Below are positions 1 to 9,651 of a stretch of 64,000 bases of DNA, one piece after another (the stretch's first letter is position 1; each line of letters starts with the position of its first letter). The stretch is taken from NCBI RefSeq assembly GCF_014836765.1, contig NZ_JACSQG010000001.1, forward strand, positions 180,796 through 244,795, given 5' to 3'. The position numbers and the translations under genes are program-made. Under the pieces are notes generated by a model. The model did no database searches. It was not told the DNA's origin and saw only the letters and a program-made list of their open reading frames with translations. The stretch is from Serpens gallinarum. Lineage in GTDB: Bacteria > Pseudomonadota > Gammaproteobacteria > Pseudomonadales > Pseudomonadaceae.

Positions 1-68
1 CGGTGTTGCGGCTGACCGACAGCGTGCAAGACGCGGTAGTGCGTGTGTACCGCGTCGTTTGCCAATAG
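1..68 (+). CDS. possible C-terminal end of an upstream gene (partial)
   Basis: An open frame runs in from the left edge and ends at a TAG at 66-68. It encodes about 21 residues ending in RVVCQ. It converges with mtgA on the opposite strand, leaving only about 19 bases between stops. The fragment is too short to assign a family. It may be a real gene end or chance open frame in GC-rich DNA. Confidence 0.3.
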   Translation, partial: VLRLTDSVQDAVVRVYRVVCQ

Positions 69-87
69 CGCATCCGCCGCGAAGCGC

Positions 88-780
88 TTACAGGCGCTGC
101 AGGTAGTCACTACCGCCCAACTGCCAGCTCTGCTGGCGAATCCACCGGGCGCGCTGTTCGATATAGCGGGTCGGTTGCCCGGCGCTCCAGCGCAGAGGAT
201 TGGGCAGGGTGGCGGCGAGCAGGCTGGCCTGGCGCGCTGACAACTGACGCGCGCCAATGCCGAAATGATGGCGGGCGGCAGCTTCGGCACCGAACACGCC
301 TTTACCCCACTCAACGCTGTTGAGGTACACCTCGAGAATGCGCTGCTTGGGCCAGAACACCTCGATCAGCGCGGTGAACCAGGCTTCCAGCCCCTTGCGC
401 ACCCAGTTGCGGCCCGACCAGAGAAACACATTCTTGGCCACCTGCTGGCTGAGTGTACTGGCACCGCGCAACGAGCTGCCGCGCTGGTTGTGGGCCAGAG
501 CGTCTTGAATGGCATCGAAATCGAATCCCCAGTGCTCGGCAAATTTTTGATCTTCGGCGGCGATCACGGCGACTTTCAGCGAGTCCGGCAATTCAGCCCA
601 CGGCCGCCAGTGACGCTGCAGCTGGGGTTGCCTGCCTTCCAGCCAGGCGTCGACGGTTTGCTCGACCATCAGGGCGGTGCCGGGCGGCGGCACCCAGCGG
701 AAGATCACCACCAGGGCAATACTGAGCAGAACCAGGGCCGATATGACCTGCAGCAGACGACGGATCATGGCCCGTATCAT
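88..780 (-). CDS. mtgA: monofunctional biosynthetic peptidoglycan transglycosylase
   Basis: Polymerises glycan strands from lipid II at the periplasmic face of the inner membrane (GT51 family), without a transpeptidase domain. One N-terminal membrane anchor spans about residues 9-30. The catalytic motif EDQKF, with its glutamate near residue 76, is followed by EHWGFD. Later GT51 motifs include STLSQQ, AKNVFLW and YLNSVEWG. The ATG at 780 (MIRAMIRR, 230 residues) gives the usual family length. An in-frame upstream start would add 18 charged residues before the anchor, and the ATG at 768 is also possible. Confidence 0.93.
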   Translation of the reverse strand: MIRAMIRRLLQVISALVLLSIALVVIFRWVPPPGTALMVEQTVDAWLEGRQPQLQRHWRPWAELPDSLKVAVIAAEDQKFAEHWGFDFDAIQDALAHNQRGSSLRGASTLSQQVAKNVFLWSGRNWVRKGLEAWFTALIEVFWPKQRILEVYLNSVEWGKGVFGAEAAARHHFGIGARQLSARQASLLAATLPNPLRWSAGQPTRYIEQRARWIRQQSWQLGGSDYLQRL

Positions 781-875
781 GGCTGGCCCGGTACGGCGAG
801 GTGTTGCGGTGGCAGGCAAATAACGGACTGGCAAGGCATTATGGCGGGTCTGTTTTTATCGGCGGGAGTGTGACC

Positions 876-1268
876 ATGTGGCGAGCCTACCTGTTGGCGG
901 CAGCATTTTTTGGTTTTACCGGTGTGGCGCTGGGCGCCTTTGCCGCACATGGCTTGAAGAGCCATTTGACCACGCAGTACCTGGCGGTGTTCCAGACCGC
1001 TGTGCAGTATCAGCTGATTCATGCCTTGGCGTTATTGAGTGTCGCGTTGCTGGCCCGCCAGGCTGGCTCGCGCGTGCTGGCCACCGCTGGCGTGCTGGCC
1101 ACCGCTGGCGCGCTGTTCAGCCTGGGAATCCTGTTGTTTTCCGGCAGTCTGTACCTGATCACGCTGGCCGGTTTGAACCTGGGACTGGTCACGCCGCTGG
1201 GCGGTGTGCTGTTTCTTTGCGGCTGGTTGTGCCTGGGTGTGGCCGCCTGGCAGCGACCCACGCCGTAA
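876..1268 (+). CDS. DUF423 family small membrane protein (YgdD-like)
   Basis: A 130-residue integral membrane protein with about four hydrophobic segments. The signature GAFAAHGLK near residues 20-28 is typical of DUF423/YgdD proteins. Its molecular function is unknown. The ATG at 876 begins directly at the hydrophobic N-terminus (MWRAYLL); a longer frame from 801 adds a non-conserved tail and runs back across the mtgA start region. An 18-bp tandem duplication (1073-1108) inside the gene encodes VLATAG twice in a membrane segment. It is divergent from mtgA. Confidence 0.85.
   Translation: MWRAYLLAAAFFGFTGVALGAFAAHGLKSHLTTQYLAVFQTAVQYQLIHALALLSVALLARQAGSRVLATAGVLATAGALFSLGILLFSGSLYLITLAGLNLGLVTPLGGVLFLCGWLCLGVAAWQRPTP
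1073..1108 (+). repeat. 18-bp perfect tandem duplication inside the DUF423 gene
   Basis: Two consecutive identical copies of an 18-base unit (1073-1090 and 1091-1108) encode VLATAG-VLATAG in frame. This adds six residues to a transmembrane region and probably arose by slippage. Confidence 0.9.
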
Positions 1269-1350
1269 GCCGGACGACGGGGCGCGGCTTGGTCGGCCCC
1301 CATGATCGGGCTAGAATGTCGTCCCTTTTCCAGACGGTGGGCGTTACGGC

Positions 1351-1551
1351 ATGCGTATCCTGTTGAACGGCGAACCCTACGAGCTGAACGACGGCCAATC
1401 CGTCGCCGATCTCCTGGCGCGGCTCGAGCTGACCGGCCGGCGAGTGGCGGTGGAGCTCAACCTGGACATCGTGCCGCGCAGTCAGCACACCAGTACCTTT
1501 CTGGCCGAAGGTGATCGACTTGAAGTGGTGCATGCCATTGGTGGCGGTTGA
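1351..1551 (+). CDS. thiS: sulfur carrier protein ThiS
   Basis: A 66-residue ubiquitin-like protein that carries sulfur as a C-terminal thiocarboxylate for thiazole synthesis in thiamin biosynthesis. It begins MRILLNGEP, as ThiS proteins do, and ends in the required diglycine (HAIGGG). It lies 59 bases upstream of thiG, its reaction partner, on the same strand, so the two are probably co-transcribed. No TPP riboswitch was recognised upstream. Confidence 0.95.
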   Translation: MRILLNGEPYELNDGQSVADLLARLELTGRRVAVELNLDIVPRSQHTSTFLAEGDRLEVVHAIGGG

Positions 1552-1610
1552 GTCCTGCTGGTAATGCGCTAATCGATGATCGATGTTTTTTCGCTACCGA
1601 GGACTAACCC

Positions 1611-2402
1611 ATGAGCGCAGCACCCCAAGACAAACCCTTCGTGCTGGCCGGCCGCACGTATCAGTCGCGCCTGCTGGTAGGCACCGGCAAGTACCGTGAC
1701 CTTGAGGAAACCCGCGTGGCCATCGAGGCTTCAGGGGCCGAAATCGTCACCGTGGCGGTGCGCCGCACCAACATTGGCCAGACAGCGGGTGAACCGAACC
1801 TGCTCGATGTGATTTCCCCCTCGCGCTATACCATCCTGCCCAATACCGCTGGGTGCTATAACGCCGAGGAGGCGGTGCGCACTTGCCGTCTGGCCCGCGA
1901 ACTGCTCGATGGCCAACAGCTGATCAAGCTGGAAGTGTTGGCTGACCAGAAAACCCTGTTCCCTAATGTCATCGAAACTCTCAAGGCCGCCGAAGTGCTG
2001 GTCAAGGATGGTTTCGAGGTGATGGTCTACACCAGCGACGATCCGATCATCGCGCGTCAGTTGGCCGAAATCGGCTGCGTTGCGGTGATGCCGCTGGCCG
2101 GGTTGATCGGCACCGGGCTGGGGATCTGCAACCCCTACAATCTGCGCATCATTCTCGAAGAATCCACCGTTCCGGTGCTGGTGGATGCCGGCGTCGGAAC
2201 CGCGTCGGATGCCACCATTGCCATGGAAATGGGTTGCGAGGCCGTGCTGATGAACAGCGCCATCGCCCATGCCCAGCATCCAGTGCTGATGGCCCGTGCC
2301 ATGCGCCATGCCATCGAAGCCGGTCGCCTGGCCTGGCTGGCCGGACGCATGCCGAAAAAGCTCTATGCCAGCGCGTCTTCGCCGCTGGATGGTTTGATTT
2401 AA
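1611..2402 (+). CDS. thiG: thiazole synthase ThiG
   Basis: Cytoplasmic TIM-barrel enzyme that condenses 1-deoxy-D-xylulose 5-phosphate, ThiS-thiocarboxylate and dehydroglycine into the thiazole phosphate of thiamin. It has 263 residues, the usual length. It has the N-terminal LLVGTGKY segment, the Schiff-base lysine region IKLEV (about K106), and the phosphate-binding region [10 protein letters not shown] followed by [10 protein letters not shown]. It lies directly downstream of thiS. Confidence 0.97.
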   Translation: MSAAPQDKPFVLAGRTYQSRLLVGTGKYRDLEETRVAIEASGAEIVTVAVRRTNIGQTAGEPNLLDVISPSRYTILPNTAGCYNAEEAVRTCRLARELLDGQQLIKLEVLADQKTLFPNVIETLKAAEVLVKDGFEVMVYTSDDPIIARQLAEIGCVAVMPLAGLIGTGLGICNPYNLRIILEESTVPVLVDAGVGTASDATIAMEMGCEAVLMNSAIAHAQHPVLMARAMRHAIEAGRLAWLAGRMPKKLYASASSPLDGLI

Positions 2403-2477
2403 TCAGGCCGCTGAAAACGCCGACCATCACGTGGCGGGGCCTACCGTCACGTGCCGTTTATTTGTCACAGGTTTTTT

Positions 2478-3194
2478 ATGACTGACCAGAGCCAAGCGCC
2501 CGAGCACGAGCAGCCGGAGCACCGCCGCACCATCAAGAGTTTCGTCATGCGCGCCGGGCGCATGACCGAAGGCCAGCAGCGCGGGCTGGATCAGGGCTGG
2601 CCCTTGTTCGGCCTGGAATTGGCTGACGGCCTGCGGGATTTCGACCAGGTATTTGGTCGTCAGGCGCCACGTACCCTGGAAATCGGTTTTGGCATGGGGC
2701 ATTCGACCCTGGAGATGGCCGCCGCTGCGCCGGAACAGGACTTTATCGGTATCGAGGTACATCGGCCGGGCGTGGGCGCCCTGCTAAACGGACTTTTGTC
2801 ACAGAACCTGACGAATGTCCGGGTATACAGTTGCGACGCCCTGGAAGTGCTGCGCGACTGTATTGCCGACGCCAGCCTCGACCGGGTACTGCTGTTCTTC
2901 CCTGACCCCTGGCACAAGTCACGCCACCACAAGCGGCGGATCGTGCAGCCGGCCTTTGCCGAGCTGGTGCGCCAGAAGCTCAAGGTGGGTGGTGTGCTGC
3001 ACATGGCTACAGATTGGCATGCGTATGCCGAGCATATGCTGGAGGTCATGCGTGCCGCGCCGGGGTATACCAACCTGGCCGGAGCGGAAGACTTTGTGCC
3101 GCGCCCCGAGGAGCGTCCGATTACCAAATTCGAACGACGGGGTGAGCGACTCGGCCATGGTGTCTGGGACCTGAAGTTCCAGCGCACTGACTGA
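2478..3194 (+). CDS. trmB: tRNA (guanine-N7-)-methyltransferase
   Basis: Forms m7G46 in the variable loop of tRNAs using S-adenosylmethionine. The 238-residue protein has the SAM-binding EIGFGMG motif and the family-specific [14 protein letters not shown] segment that contacts tRNA. The ATG at 2478 (MTDQSQ) is chosen over an in-frame start at 2451, which would add only nine residues unlike the family. It follows thiG by 75 bases, matching the thiS-thiG-trmB order I know in other Pseudomonas. Confidence 0.96.
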   Translation: MTDQSQAPEHEQPEHRRTIKSFVMRAGRMTEGQQRGLDQGWPLFGLELADGLRDFDQVFGRQAPRTLEIGFGMGHSTLEMAAAAPEQDFIGIEVHRPGVGALLNGLLSQNLTNVRVYSCDALEVLRDCIADASLDRVLLFFPDPWHKSRHHKRRIVQPAFAELVRQKLKVGGVLHMATDWHAYAEHMLEVMRAAPGYTNLAGAEDFVPRPEERPITKFERRGERLGHGVWDLKFQRTD

Positions 3195-3242
3195 AGCCAC
3201 GCAAGCGACAGCAGGGCTACAAGGAAAAAACAACAACAATAA

Positions 3243-3272
3243 ACCGGGACCACCCGGTGAGCTGGTTTTTCC
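3243..3272 (+). terminator. weak hairpin plus T-run after trmB
   Basis: A 6-bp perfect stem (ACCGGG 3243-3248 / CCCGGT 3253-3258) is followed eight bases later by TTTTT. It could be a weak terminator for the thi-trmB transcript. Confidence 0.35.
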
Positions 3273-3341
3273 TCACAGGCAATGGAGATGGCTTCGGCCA
3301 ATTACAGGAGTGCGACACGTGAGTGTCGCGGGGAGTTAGCT

Positions 3342-4685
3342 GTGTTGAAACCCGTGGTAATACTGCTGATGGCCGGTTGCATGATGCACGCCCAGGCCCA
3401 AGTCACCCCTGCTCAAGCCGCGCGCCTGGGACAAGATCTTACCCCGCTGGGGGCGGAGCGCGCCGGTAATGCCCAAGGTACCATCCCCGCCTGGACGGGC
3501 GGGATTACCCAGCCGCCCGCCTCGTATCAGCCGGGCATGCATCACCCGGACCCGTTTGCCGACGATCCGGTGCTGCGGGTCATCGACAAAAGCAACATGG
3601 CGGCCCATCTGGCGCAGCTGCCAGAAGGACTGCAGAAACTGCTCGAGCAAAATACGAATTATGCGCTGCGGGTCTACCCGACGCGGCGCAGCGCTTCGGT
3701 GCCAGAGCGTATCTATGCCGAGACGCAGAGAAATGCGACAACGGTTGAGTTGATCTCCGCAGGCAATGGCGTGGATGGAGCTGCGTCGGGCATTCCCTTC
3801 CCGTTGCCGCAGAACGGGCTGGAAGCTATCTGGAACCATATCCTGCGTTATCGTGGCGAGCAGCTGCATATGGTCACCAACCGGGTGGCGGTGTTGGCCA
3901 ACGGCAGTTACACGTTGCTCAAACTGGATCGCGATATCCGCTTCAACTATGGCCGCGAAGGCATGACGCCGGCCGAACTGAACAACACCCTGTTCCATTA
4001 CAAATACCGGGTGGTATCGCCCTCCCAGCTGTCCGGCTCGGCGCTGGTGATCGAGGAAACTCTTGATCAGGTCATGGCGATCCGCAAGGCCTGGCGCTTC
4101 AGCCGTGGCGAACGTCGCGTACGCCGCCTGCCGACCCTGGCCTACGACTCGCTGCAGCCTGACACCAACGGCATGGCCACGGCGGACATGGTCGATGCCT
4201 ACAATGGCGCACCGGACCGTTACGAGTGGGAGCTGCTGGGCAAGCGTGAAATGATCGTGCCCTATAACAGCTATGCGGTGCATCAGCAGGGTATTCCCTA
4301 CGAGGACATATTGCGTGAGAAAACCGTCAACCCTGACCTGCTGCGCTACGAGCTGCACCGTGTCTGGGTGGTGGAAGCCACGCTGCGTACCGGACATCGC
4401 CACGCCTATGCCAAGCGCCGCTTCTACATCGATGAGGACAGCTGGCAAATCCTGGTGGTGGACCTCTTCGACAAGCAGGGCGAGCTGATTGGCCTGCAGG
4501 AAGCCCATCCGATCAATTATTACGAAGTCCCGGTGTTCGTCAGTACGCTGGAAACCCTGTACGACTTCAAGGACAAGCGCTACTTCGTCGACGGTCTGGA
4601 CAACAACGAGCCGATGTACGACTTCAACGTCAGGCTCCACCCGCGCGACTTCACCGCCCAGGCGTTGCGTCGCGAAGGTAACTGA
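3342..4685 (+). CDS. DUF1329 family exported protein
   Basis: A 447-residue protein with a signal peptide (cleavage expected near MMHAQAQV), then the DUF1329 fold related to outer-membrane lipoprotein-sorting proteins. Typical features are the N-terminal LGQDLTPLGAERAGN segment and the repeated region around LHRVWVVEATLR and YAKRRFYIDEDSWQ. Members are often found near lipid or RND-related genes; the exact role is unknown. The GTG at 3342 is preferred because GGGGAG at 3330-3335 lies six bases upstream and the signal peptide then starts at once. Frames from 3282 add a non-secretory leader. Confidence 0.85.
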   Translation: MLKPVVILLMAGCMMHAQAQVTPAQAARLGQDLTPLGAERAGNAQGTIPAWTGGITQPPASYQPGMHHPDPFADDPVLRVIDKSNMAAHLAQLPEGLQKLLEQNTNYALRVYPTRRSASVPERIYAETQRNATTVELISAGNGVDGAASGIPFPLPQNGLEAIWNHILRYRGEQLHMVTNRVAVLANGSYTLLKLDRDIRFNYGREGMTPAELNNTLFHYKYRVVSPSQLSGSALVIEETLDQVMAIRKAWRFSRGERRVRRLPTLAYDSLQPDTNGMATADMVDAYNGAPDRYEWELLGKREMIVPYNSYAVHQQGIPYEDILREKTVNPDLLRYELHRVWVVEATLRTGHRHAYAKRRFYIDEDSWQILVVDLFDKQGELIGLQEAHPINYYEVPVFVSTLETLYDFKDKRYFVDGLDNNEPMYDFNVRLHPRDFTAQALRREGN

Positions 4686-4722
4686 AGGCCTCGAGTTGCA
4701 CGCGGATTAGCCTTAGCCACTC

Positions 4723-4822
4723 GCAGGGTGGAAAACCGCAAAACGTTTTCCACCACTGCGTGTCGCACGTAAGCGTCCTGCCCACGGTAGACGGTGGATG
4801 TAAAAAGCGACATCCACCCTAC
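4723..4822. repeat. interspersed palindromic element, copy A
   Basis: This 100-base intergenic element begins GCAGGGTGG and ends TCCACCCTAC. It contains two internal hairpins: GGTGGAAAACC-like with GGTTTTCCACC-like arms, and GGTGGATGT with ACATCCACC. Related elements occur at 29160-29231 and 42168-42266. It sits between the convergent ends of the DUF1329 and DUF3392 genes and could help terminate both. Confidence 0.75.
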
Positions 4823-4914
4823 AAACCGACCGCGCCATCGCCAGCAACACGTTCGGCGAGCAGGCGGCTGCCGCATGTTTGTCGTGCGCGCCGACTGACC
4901 ACTGGATAAGACCG

Positions 4915-5238
4915 TCACCGACGGTCAGCGATAATCCCCAGCATGACGAAGGCCAGCAGGAGCACCGGCGCCAAGCTGTAGTTGTTTAACTGGGCCAGGC
5001 CTTTGACCAGCCAGGGCGCAACGAAGACGATGCCAAACCCATAGACCAGCGCGCAAAAGATCATGAACAGCAGGGTGCGCAGGAAAAAGTTGAGGCTGCC
5101 AATCTGTCGGCGCAGCCAACTGTTCAGACTGGGACCTAACAGCACCAGCAAGGTGGCCATCAGCGTCAGCGCGATTTCGCTCAGATGGCCGCGACTCCAG
5201 CGCGACAGGGTGACGAGTAGATCCAGAACAATGTCCAT
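4915..5238 (-). CDS. DUF3392 family inner-membrane protein
   Basis: A 107-residue protein with three strongly hydrophobic segments (about residues 22-40, 52-73 and 85-102) separated by a basic loop (NSWLRRQIG). The composition and length match DUF3392, a gammaproteobacterial membrane family of unknown function. The ATG at 5238 (MDIVLDLL) is chosen; a start 18 bases upstream is possible. It converges with the DUF1329 gene. Confidence 0.75.
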   Translation of the reverse strand: MDIVLDLLVTLSRWSRGHLSEIALTLMATLLVLLGPSLNSWLRRQIGSLNFFLRTLLFMIFCALVYGFGIVFVAPWLVKGLAQLNNYSLAPVLLLAFVMLGIIADRR

Positions 5239-5374
5239 GCGCGTACTGCTCCTCAAAAGCCTGATATCGAGAGGGATGAGGCAGCGTTTATAACCCGAAG
5301 AAATAAAGCAGGAAAGGTTTTACCGCAGTCGATCAAATCCGCGGCGTGTTGCACTACGACGGGGTAGACGGGGA

Positions 5375-6589
5375 TCAGGCGTCCGGCAGAAACAGTTGCA
5401 GCAGATCATTGAGAAACAGCTGGCCCTTAGGCGTGGCCACCAGACGCTGCGGGTCGGCTTGCAGCAGGCCACGCCGTTCGGCTTCGTGCCGCGCCGCGTT
5501 CAGGCTGGCCAATGGCAGTCCAGTGCGTTGGGTGAACAGTTCGGCCGGCACGCCAGCGGTCAGGCGCAACACGTTCATCAGGAACTCGAAGGGCAACTCG
5601 TCGGCGCCCAACGGGCGGACGCCGGCCTGGAAGGCTTTGGCCGGATCGAGATAGTCCTTGGGTAGGCGCGTTTTCCAACTGCGCAGGATCTGGCCCTGTG
5701 GGTCGCTGAGCTTGGCGTGGGCGCCGGCGCCGAGGCCGAGGAAATCGCCAAAGGTCCAGTAATTCAGGTTATGCCGCGCCTGGCGATCCGCTTGGGCGTA
5801 AGCCGAGGTTTCGTACTGTGCGTAACCGTTGGCAGCCAGCAGCGCCTGCCCGGCTTCCTGGATGTCCCAGAGAATGTCGTCTTCGGGCAGCACGGGCGGC
5901 TGGTTCCAGAACACCGTGTTGGGTTCGACGGTCAGCTGATACCAGGACAGGTGAGTCGGTTGCTGGGCGATGGCGATTTCCAGGTCGTACAGCGCATCCA
6001 CAATACTTTGGCCCGGCAGGCCATGCATGAGATCGAGGTTGAAATTGTCGAAGCCGGCCGCGCGGGCCATGTCGGCGGCGCGTACCGCTTCGTCACCGTC
6101 ATGGATGCGCCCCAGGGCCTGCAGCTTGTCGGCCTGAAAGCTTTGCACGCCGATCGACAGGCGATTGATGCCCAGGCTGCGGTAATCGCGGAACTTGGCC
6201 TGCTCGAAGGTGCCCGGATTGGCTTCCAGGGTGACCTCAATGCCGTCGGCAAAGCCGACCTCATGTTCCAGATCAGCGAGGATGCGTTCCAGCGCCTGAG
6301 GCGAAAACAGGCTGGGGGTGCCGCCGCCGAAGAAGATCGACGTGAGTTTGCGGCCCTGAACATAAGGCAGATCCGCCCGCAGGTCGGCGTGCAGGGCCTG
6401 CACATACTCAGCCTCAGGCAGCGACGGGCCGGCGGCATGGGAGTTGAAATCGCAGTACGGGCATTTGCGCACGCACCAGGGGATGTGCACATAGGCCGCC
6501 AAGGGCGGCAGCTCGAAGCGGAGCGCCTCAACCGACAGGTTGGGGCTGTCCGTGCTTGCAGCGTGCGGCTTGTGGCTTTTGGTTTTCAC
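5375..6589 (-). CDS. hemW: HemW, radical-SAM heme chaperone
   Basis: A radical-SAM protein related to HemN but thought to insert or deliver heme rather than oxidise coproporphyrinogen. It has 404 residues from a GTG at 6589 that overlaps the rdgB stop by four bases (GTGA). The cluster motif CVRKCPYC (C39, C43, C46) is followed by FFGGGTPS and the HemW C-terminal region. An ATG far upstream would run back through rdgB and is rejected. It is translationally coupled at the end of the metX-metW-DUF4426-rdgB-hemW run. Confidence 0.93.
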   Translation of the reverse strand: MKTKSHKPHAASTDSPNLSVEALRFELPPLAAYVHIPWCVRKCPYCDFNSHAAGPSLPEAEYVQALHADLRADLPYVQGRKLTSIFFGGGTPSLFSPQALERILADLEHEVGFADGIEVTLEANPGTFEQAKFRDYRSLGINRLSIGVQSFQADKLQALGRIHDGDEAVRAADMARAAGFDNFNLDLMHGLPGQSIVDALYDLEIAIAQQPTHLSWYQLTVEPNTVFWNQPPVLPEDDILWDIQEAGQALLAANGYAQYETSAYAQADRQARHNLNYWTFGDFLGLGAGAHAKLSDPQGQILRSWKTRLPKDYLDPAKAFQAGVRPLGADELPFEFLMNVLRLTAGVPAELFTQRTGLPLASLNAARHEAERRGLLQADPQRLVATPKGQLFLNDLLQLFLPDA

Positions 6590-7182
6590 ACAATCCCCAA
6601 CCGCTGCTTGAGCAGCGCCATGGCGCGGGCGCGGTGACTGAGCTGGTTCTTCTCGGACGGCGACAGTTCGGCGCTGGAGCAGTCGCGCTCGGGCACCCAG
6701 AACAGCGGGTCGTAGCCAAACCCCTGCTCGCCGCGTGCGGCATGCAGGATGCGCCCGTGCCACAGGCCTTCACAGAGGATCGGCAGCGGATCGTCGGCGT
6801 GACGCACCAGGGCCAGGGCACAGACGAACTGCGCGCCGCGCTCGGCGTCCGGCACGTCCTTGAGCGCCTCGAGCAACTTGGCATTGTTGGCGGCGTCCCC
6901 AGCGCCATCGGCGTAGCGTGCCGAGTAAATGCCCGGCGCACCGCCGAGGGCATCGACGGCCAGACCCGAGTCGTCGGCCAATGCCGGCAGGCCGGACAGG
7001 CGCGCCGCGTGGCGGGCCTTGAGGATGGCGTTCTCGATAAACGACAGGCCGGTTTCCTCGGCCTCGACGCTGGAAAACTCGCCAATCGAACGCACGCGCA
7101 CATGCTCGCCGAGCATGGCCTGAAGTTCCTTGAGTTTGCCGGCGTTGTGGCTGGCCAGCACCAGTTCGGGAAAGAGGCTCAT
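6586..7182 (-). CDS. rdgB: RdgB, XTP/dITP pyrophosphatase
   Basis: House-cleaning nucleotide pyrophosphatase that hydrolyses dITP, XTP and dHAPTP to monophosphates. The 198-residue protein shows [12 protein letters not shown] at the N-terminus, [16 protein letters not shown], the DDSGL metal-binding motif and the FGYDPLFW segment. Its ATG overlaps the DUF4426 gene stop by four bases and its stop overlaps the hemW start, indicating one transcript. Confidence 0.96.
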   Translation of the reverse strand: MSLFPELVLASHNAGKLKELQAMLGEHVRVRSIGEFSSVEAEETGLSFIENAILKARHAARLSGLPALADDSGLAVDALGGAPGIYSARYADGAGDAANNAKLLEALKDVPDAERGAQFVCALALVRHADDPLPILCEGLWHGRILHAARGEQGFGYDPLFWVPERDCSSAELSPSEKNQLSHRARAMALLKQRLGIV

Positions 7183-7595
7183 CGTTCGGAGAAGAATTCC
7201 TGATTGAAGGTGAAGCTGTTGCGCGGACCGCCGGCGCTCTGCACGTTGATGGTGAACGACAGGGTTTCATCGCTGAACGGGAATTGCGCGAGGTAGTAAA
7301 TGGCATCGCCTTCGCGCACCTGGCGGAAGCTCAGGTTGCTGACCTGGCCCATCAGGTTGCGCACCTGGCCGCTGACCGTCGCGGTGGTCGGCTTGCCGGC
7401 CTTCTGCACGGCGATGTTCAGCACGCCCTGATTCTTGCCGCGAGTCAGGCCGGAGGCTTCGGCAATCTGCGGTTGCAGGAAGCTGGAGTTGAAGGCGCTG
7501 TAATGCACGTCGACATCGTCAAAGCTGTATTTGCGTTCAGCCATGGCCGGTAGGGCCAGGCACAGGCTGAAGAACAAAAGGAATAGGCGGCGCAT
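7179..7595 (-). CDS. DUF4426 family exported protein
   Basis: A 138-residue protein with a clear signal peptide ([19 protein letters not shown]) followed by a beta-rich mature domain beginning ERKYSF. The length and position between metW and rdgB match the DUF4426 protein at this locus in other Pseudomonas. Function is unknown; the mature part should be periplasmic. The ATG at 7595 is preferred because it starts the signal peptide. The stop overlaps the rdgB start by four bases. Confidence 0.85.
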   Translation of the reverse strand: MRRLFLLFFSLCLALPAMAERKYSFDDVDVHYSAFNSSFLQPQIAEASGLTRGKNQGVLNIAVQKAGKPTTATVSGQVRNLMGQVSNLSFRQVREGDAIYYLAQFPFSDETLSFTINVQSAGGPRNSFTFNQEFFSER

Positions 7596-7620
7596 GGTGG
7601 CTCTCCTCAGTGGCAAACGG

Positions 7621-8241
7621 TCAGACAGCGATGCCGTGATCCTGCAAACCTGGGCTGCTGAGCCGGTAGATACCGATCTCACCCAATAGATTAGGCCACA
7701 GTCGGCTGGCCCAACCGTGGCGATGCGCGCGGTCCACAGCCAGGCGATCGAGCACACGGGCCTGGTGCTCGCGGCACAGGTTCTCGAAATCCTCGAAGGT
7801 GCAGAAGTGGATGTTCGGCGTGTTGTACCAGGTGTAGGGCAGGAAGTCCGACACCGGCATGCGGCCCTTGGTGGTCAGGTACCAGCGACAGCGCCAGTGG
7901 CCGAAGTTGGGGAAGGTGACGATGCAGGTCTTGCCGACCCGCAGCATCTCGTCGAGCAAACGGTCGGGGTAGTTCACCGCCTGCAGCGCCTGGGTCATGA
8001 CCACTACGTCGAAGCTGCCGGTGGCGAAGTTGCCCAGGCCCTTGTCCAGGTCTTGCTCGATGACATTGACGCCTTGTTCGATACAGCGGGCGATATTGTC
8101 CGGGTCGATTTCCAGGCCGTAGCCGCTCACCTGCTTGTGCTCGGACAGCCAGGCCAGCAACTCGCCGTCGCCGCAGCCCAGGTCGAGCACCCGGCTGCCG
8201 GCGGGAATCCAGTCTTGGATAATGTCCAGATCGGCGCGCAT
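7621..8241 (-). CDS. metW: MetW, methionine biosynthesis methyltransferase-like protein
   Basis: A class I SAM-methyltransferase-fold protein (206 residues) with motif I DLGCGDGEL and the MetW-typical LPYTWYNTPNIHF region. MetW works with MetX in methionine biosynthesis in many proteobacteria, probably by activating the acyltransferase. It starts nine bases after the metX stop on the same strand, so the two are an operon. Confidence 0.94.
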   Translation of the reverse strand: MRADLDIIQDWIPAGSRVLDLGCGDGELLAWLSEHKQVSGYGLEIDPDNIARCIEQGVNVIEQDLDKGLGNFATGSFDVVVMTQALQAVNYPDRLLDEMLRVGKTCIVTFPNFGHWRCRWYLTTKGRMPVSDFLPYTWYNTPNIHFCTFEDFENLCREHQARVLDRLAVDRAHRHGWASRLWPNLLGEIGIYRLSSPGLQDHGIAV

Positions 8242-8250
8242 GACGACTCC

Positions 8251-9390
8251 TTAAACGGCGATGCGGTTCATGTAGGTGCTGAAGGCGTGCTGATAGCGCG
8301 GGATCGGCAGCAGGAAGGAATCGTGGCCCTGGGGCGCGTCGATCTCCAGGTAACTGACGTTCTTGCCCGTGGCCATCAGCGCATCGACGATCTCCCGCGA
8401 GCGCGCTGGCGAGAAACGCCAGTCGGTGGTGAAGGACATCACGCAGAATTTTGCCTGGGCCGGGCTCAGCGCCTTGGCCAGGTCGCCGTCATGGGCGGCG
8501 GCGGGGTCGAAATAGTCCAGCGCCTTGGTCATCAGCAGGTAAGTGTTGGCGTCAAAGCGCGTGGAGAACTCGTCGCCCTGGTGGCGCAGGTAACTTTCCA
8601 CCTGGAACTCGACGCTGTGGAAGTCGTAGTTGAGCTGGTCGCTCTTCAACTCGCGGCCGAATTTGGCGCCCATGGCGTCATCCGACAGGTAGGTGATGTG
8701 GCCGACCATGCGCGCCAGGCGCAGGCCGCGCTTGGGCACCACGCCCAGTTCCTGGAAATGGCCGCCATGGAAGTCCGTGTCGGACAGAATCGCCTGGCGG
8801 GCCACCTCATTGAAGGCGATGTTTTCCGCTGATAGACGCGGCGCCGAGGCGATGCTCAGGCAATGGCGCACCCGCTCGGGATAGCTGATGGTCCATTGCA
8901 GCGCCTGCATGCCGCCCAGGCTGCCACCCACCACGGCCGCCCACTGGTCGATACCCAGGACATCGGCCAGGCGCGCCTGGCTGTGCACCCAGTCCTCCAC
9001 GGTGACCACCGGGAAGTCCGCGCCATAGACTTTGCCGGTGGCCGGATTGAGGCTGGCCGGCCCGGTCGAGCCGTTGCAACCGCCCAGGTTGTTGAGGCTG
9101 ACCACGAAGAACTTGCGGGTGTCGATGGCCTTGCCCGGACCGATGCAACCGTCCCACCAGCCCGGACGACGGTCGTTGGGGCTGTGATAGCCGGCCGCAT
9201 GATGATGGCCGGACAGGGCGTGGCAGATCAGCACGGCATTGCTGCGCGCGGTGTTCAGTTCGCCGTAGGTCTCATAGACCAACTGGTAGTCCGCTATTTC
9301 GCGCCCACAGGCCAGGGGCAGCGGTTCAGCGAAGTGCGCAGTACGAGGCTCGACGAGCCCTACGGAATCTTCGGGAAAGACAGACGACAT
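8251..9390 (-). CDS. metX: MetX, homoserine O-acyltransferase
   Basis: An alpha/beta-hydrolase-fold enzyme that acylates homoserine, the first committed step to methionine. The nucleophile elbow is GGSLGG with S157. The substrate regions [11 protein letters not shown] and the C-terminal catalytic histidine in APQGHDSF are intact. It has 379 residues, the expected length. In pseudomonads MetX-fold enzymes may use succinyl-CoA rather than acetyl-CoA, so the acyl donor is left open. It heads the metX-metW-DUF4426-rdgB-hemW run. The 261 bases upstream (9391-9651) contain no recognisable gene or riboswitch. Confidence 0.94.
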   Translation of the reverse strand: MSSVFPEDSVGLVEPRTAHFAEPLPLACGREIADYQLVYETYGELNTARSNAVLICHALSGHHHAAGYHSPNDRRPGWWDGCIGPGKAIDTRKFFVVSLNNLGGCNGSTGPASLNPATGKVYGADFPVVTVEDWVHSQARLADVLGIDQWAAVVGGSLGGMQALQWTISYPERVRHCLSIASAPRLSAENIAFNEVARQAILSDTDFHGGHFQELGVVPKRGLRLARMVGHITYLSDDAMGAKFGRELKSDQLNYDFHSVEFQVESYLRHQGDEFSTRFDANTYLLMTKALDYFDPAAAHDGDLAKALSPAQAKFCVMSFTTDWRFSPARSREIVDALMATGKNVSYLEIDAPQGHDSFLLPIPRYQHAFSTYMNRIAV

Positions 9391-9651
9391 CGACCCGGCT
9401 CATGCAGAAAGGAAGCCGCAAAGTCTACTGCCTGGCGCCAGGTAATTCATCAAGCAAAGCGGCTGCAGGTCCAGATAGCGGGGTGGCGAGCCGGAATACG
9501 GGCGTCAGATATGGAAAAGAAGGTGAAGCCAGACTGTGCCTGCTAGGCCACGCTGGTGACCCGCCACGTAAAAATGGCGTACCCATCTGGCCTCACCGTG
9601 CAACGGGCGAGGCCGACCTGGGAATGGCGTGGTTTGGTCTCCAGGGAGGCT

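Noticed and set aside
1269..1350. TPP riboswitch ahead of thiS
   Set aside because: No conserved thi-box sequence was seen and the 82-base gap is too short for the full aptamer plus expression platform.
9391..9651. SAM-responsive riboswitch ahead of metX
   Set aside because: No recognisable aptamer core or terminator/antiterminator pair was seen in the gap.
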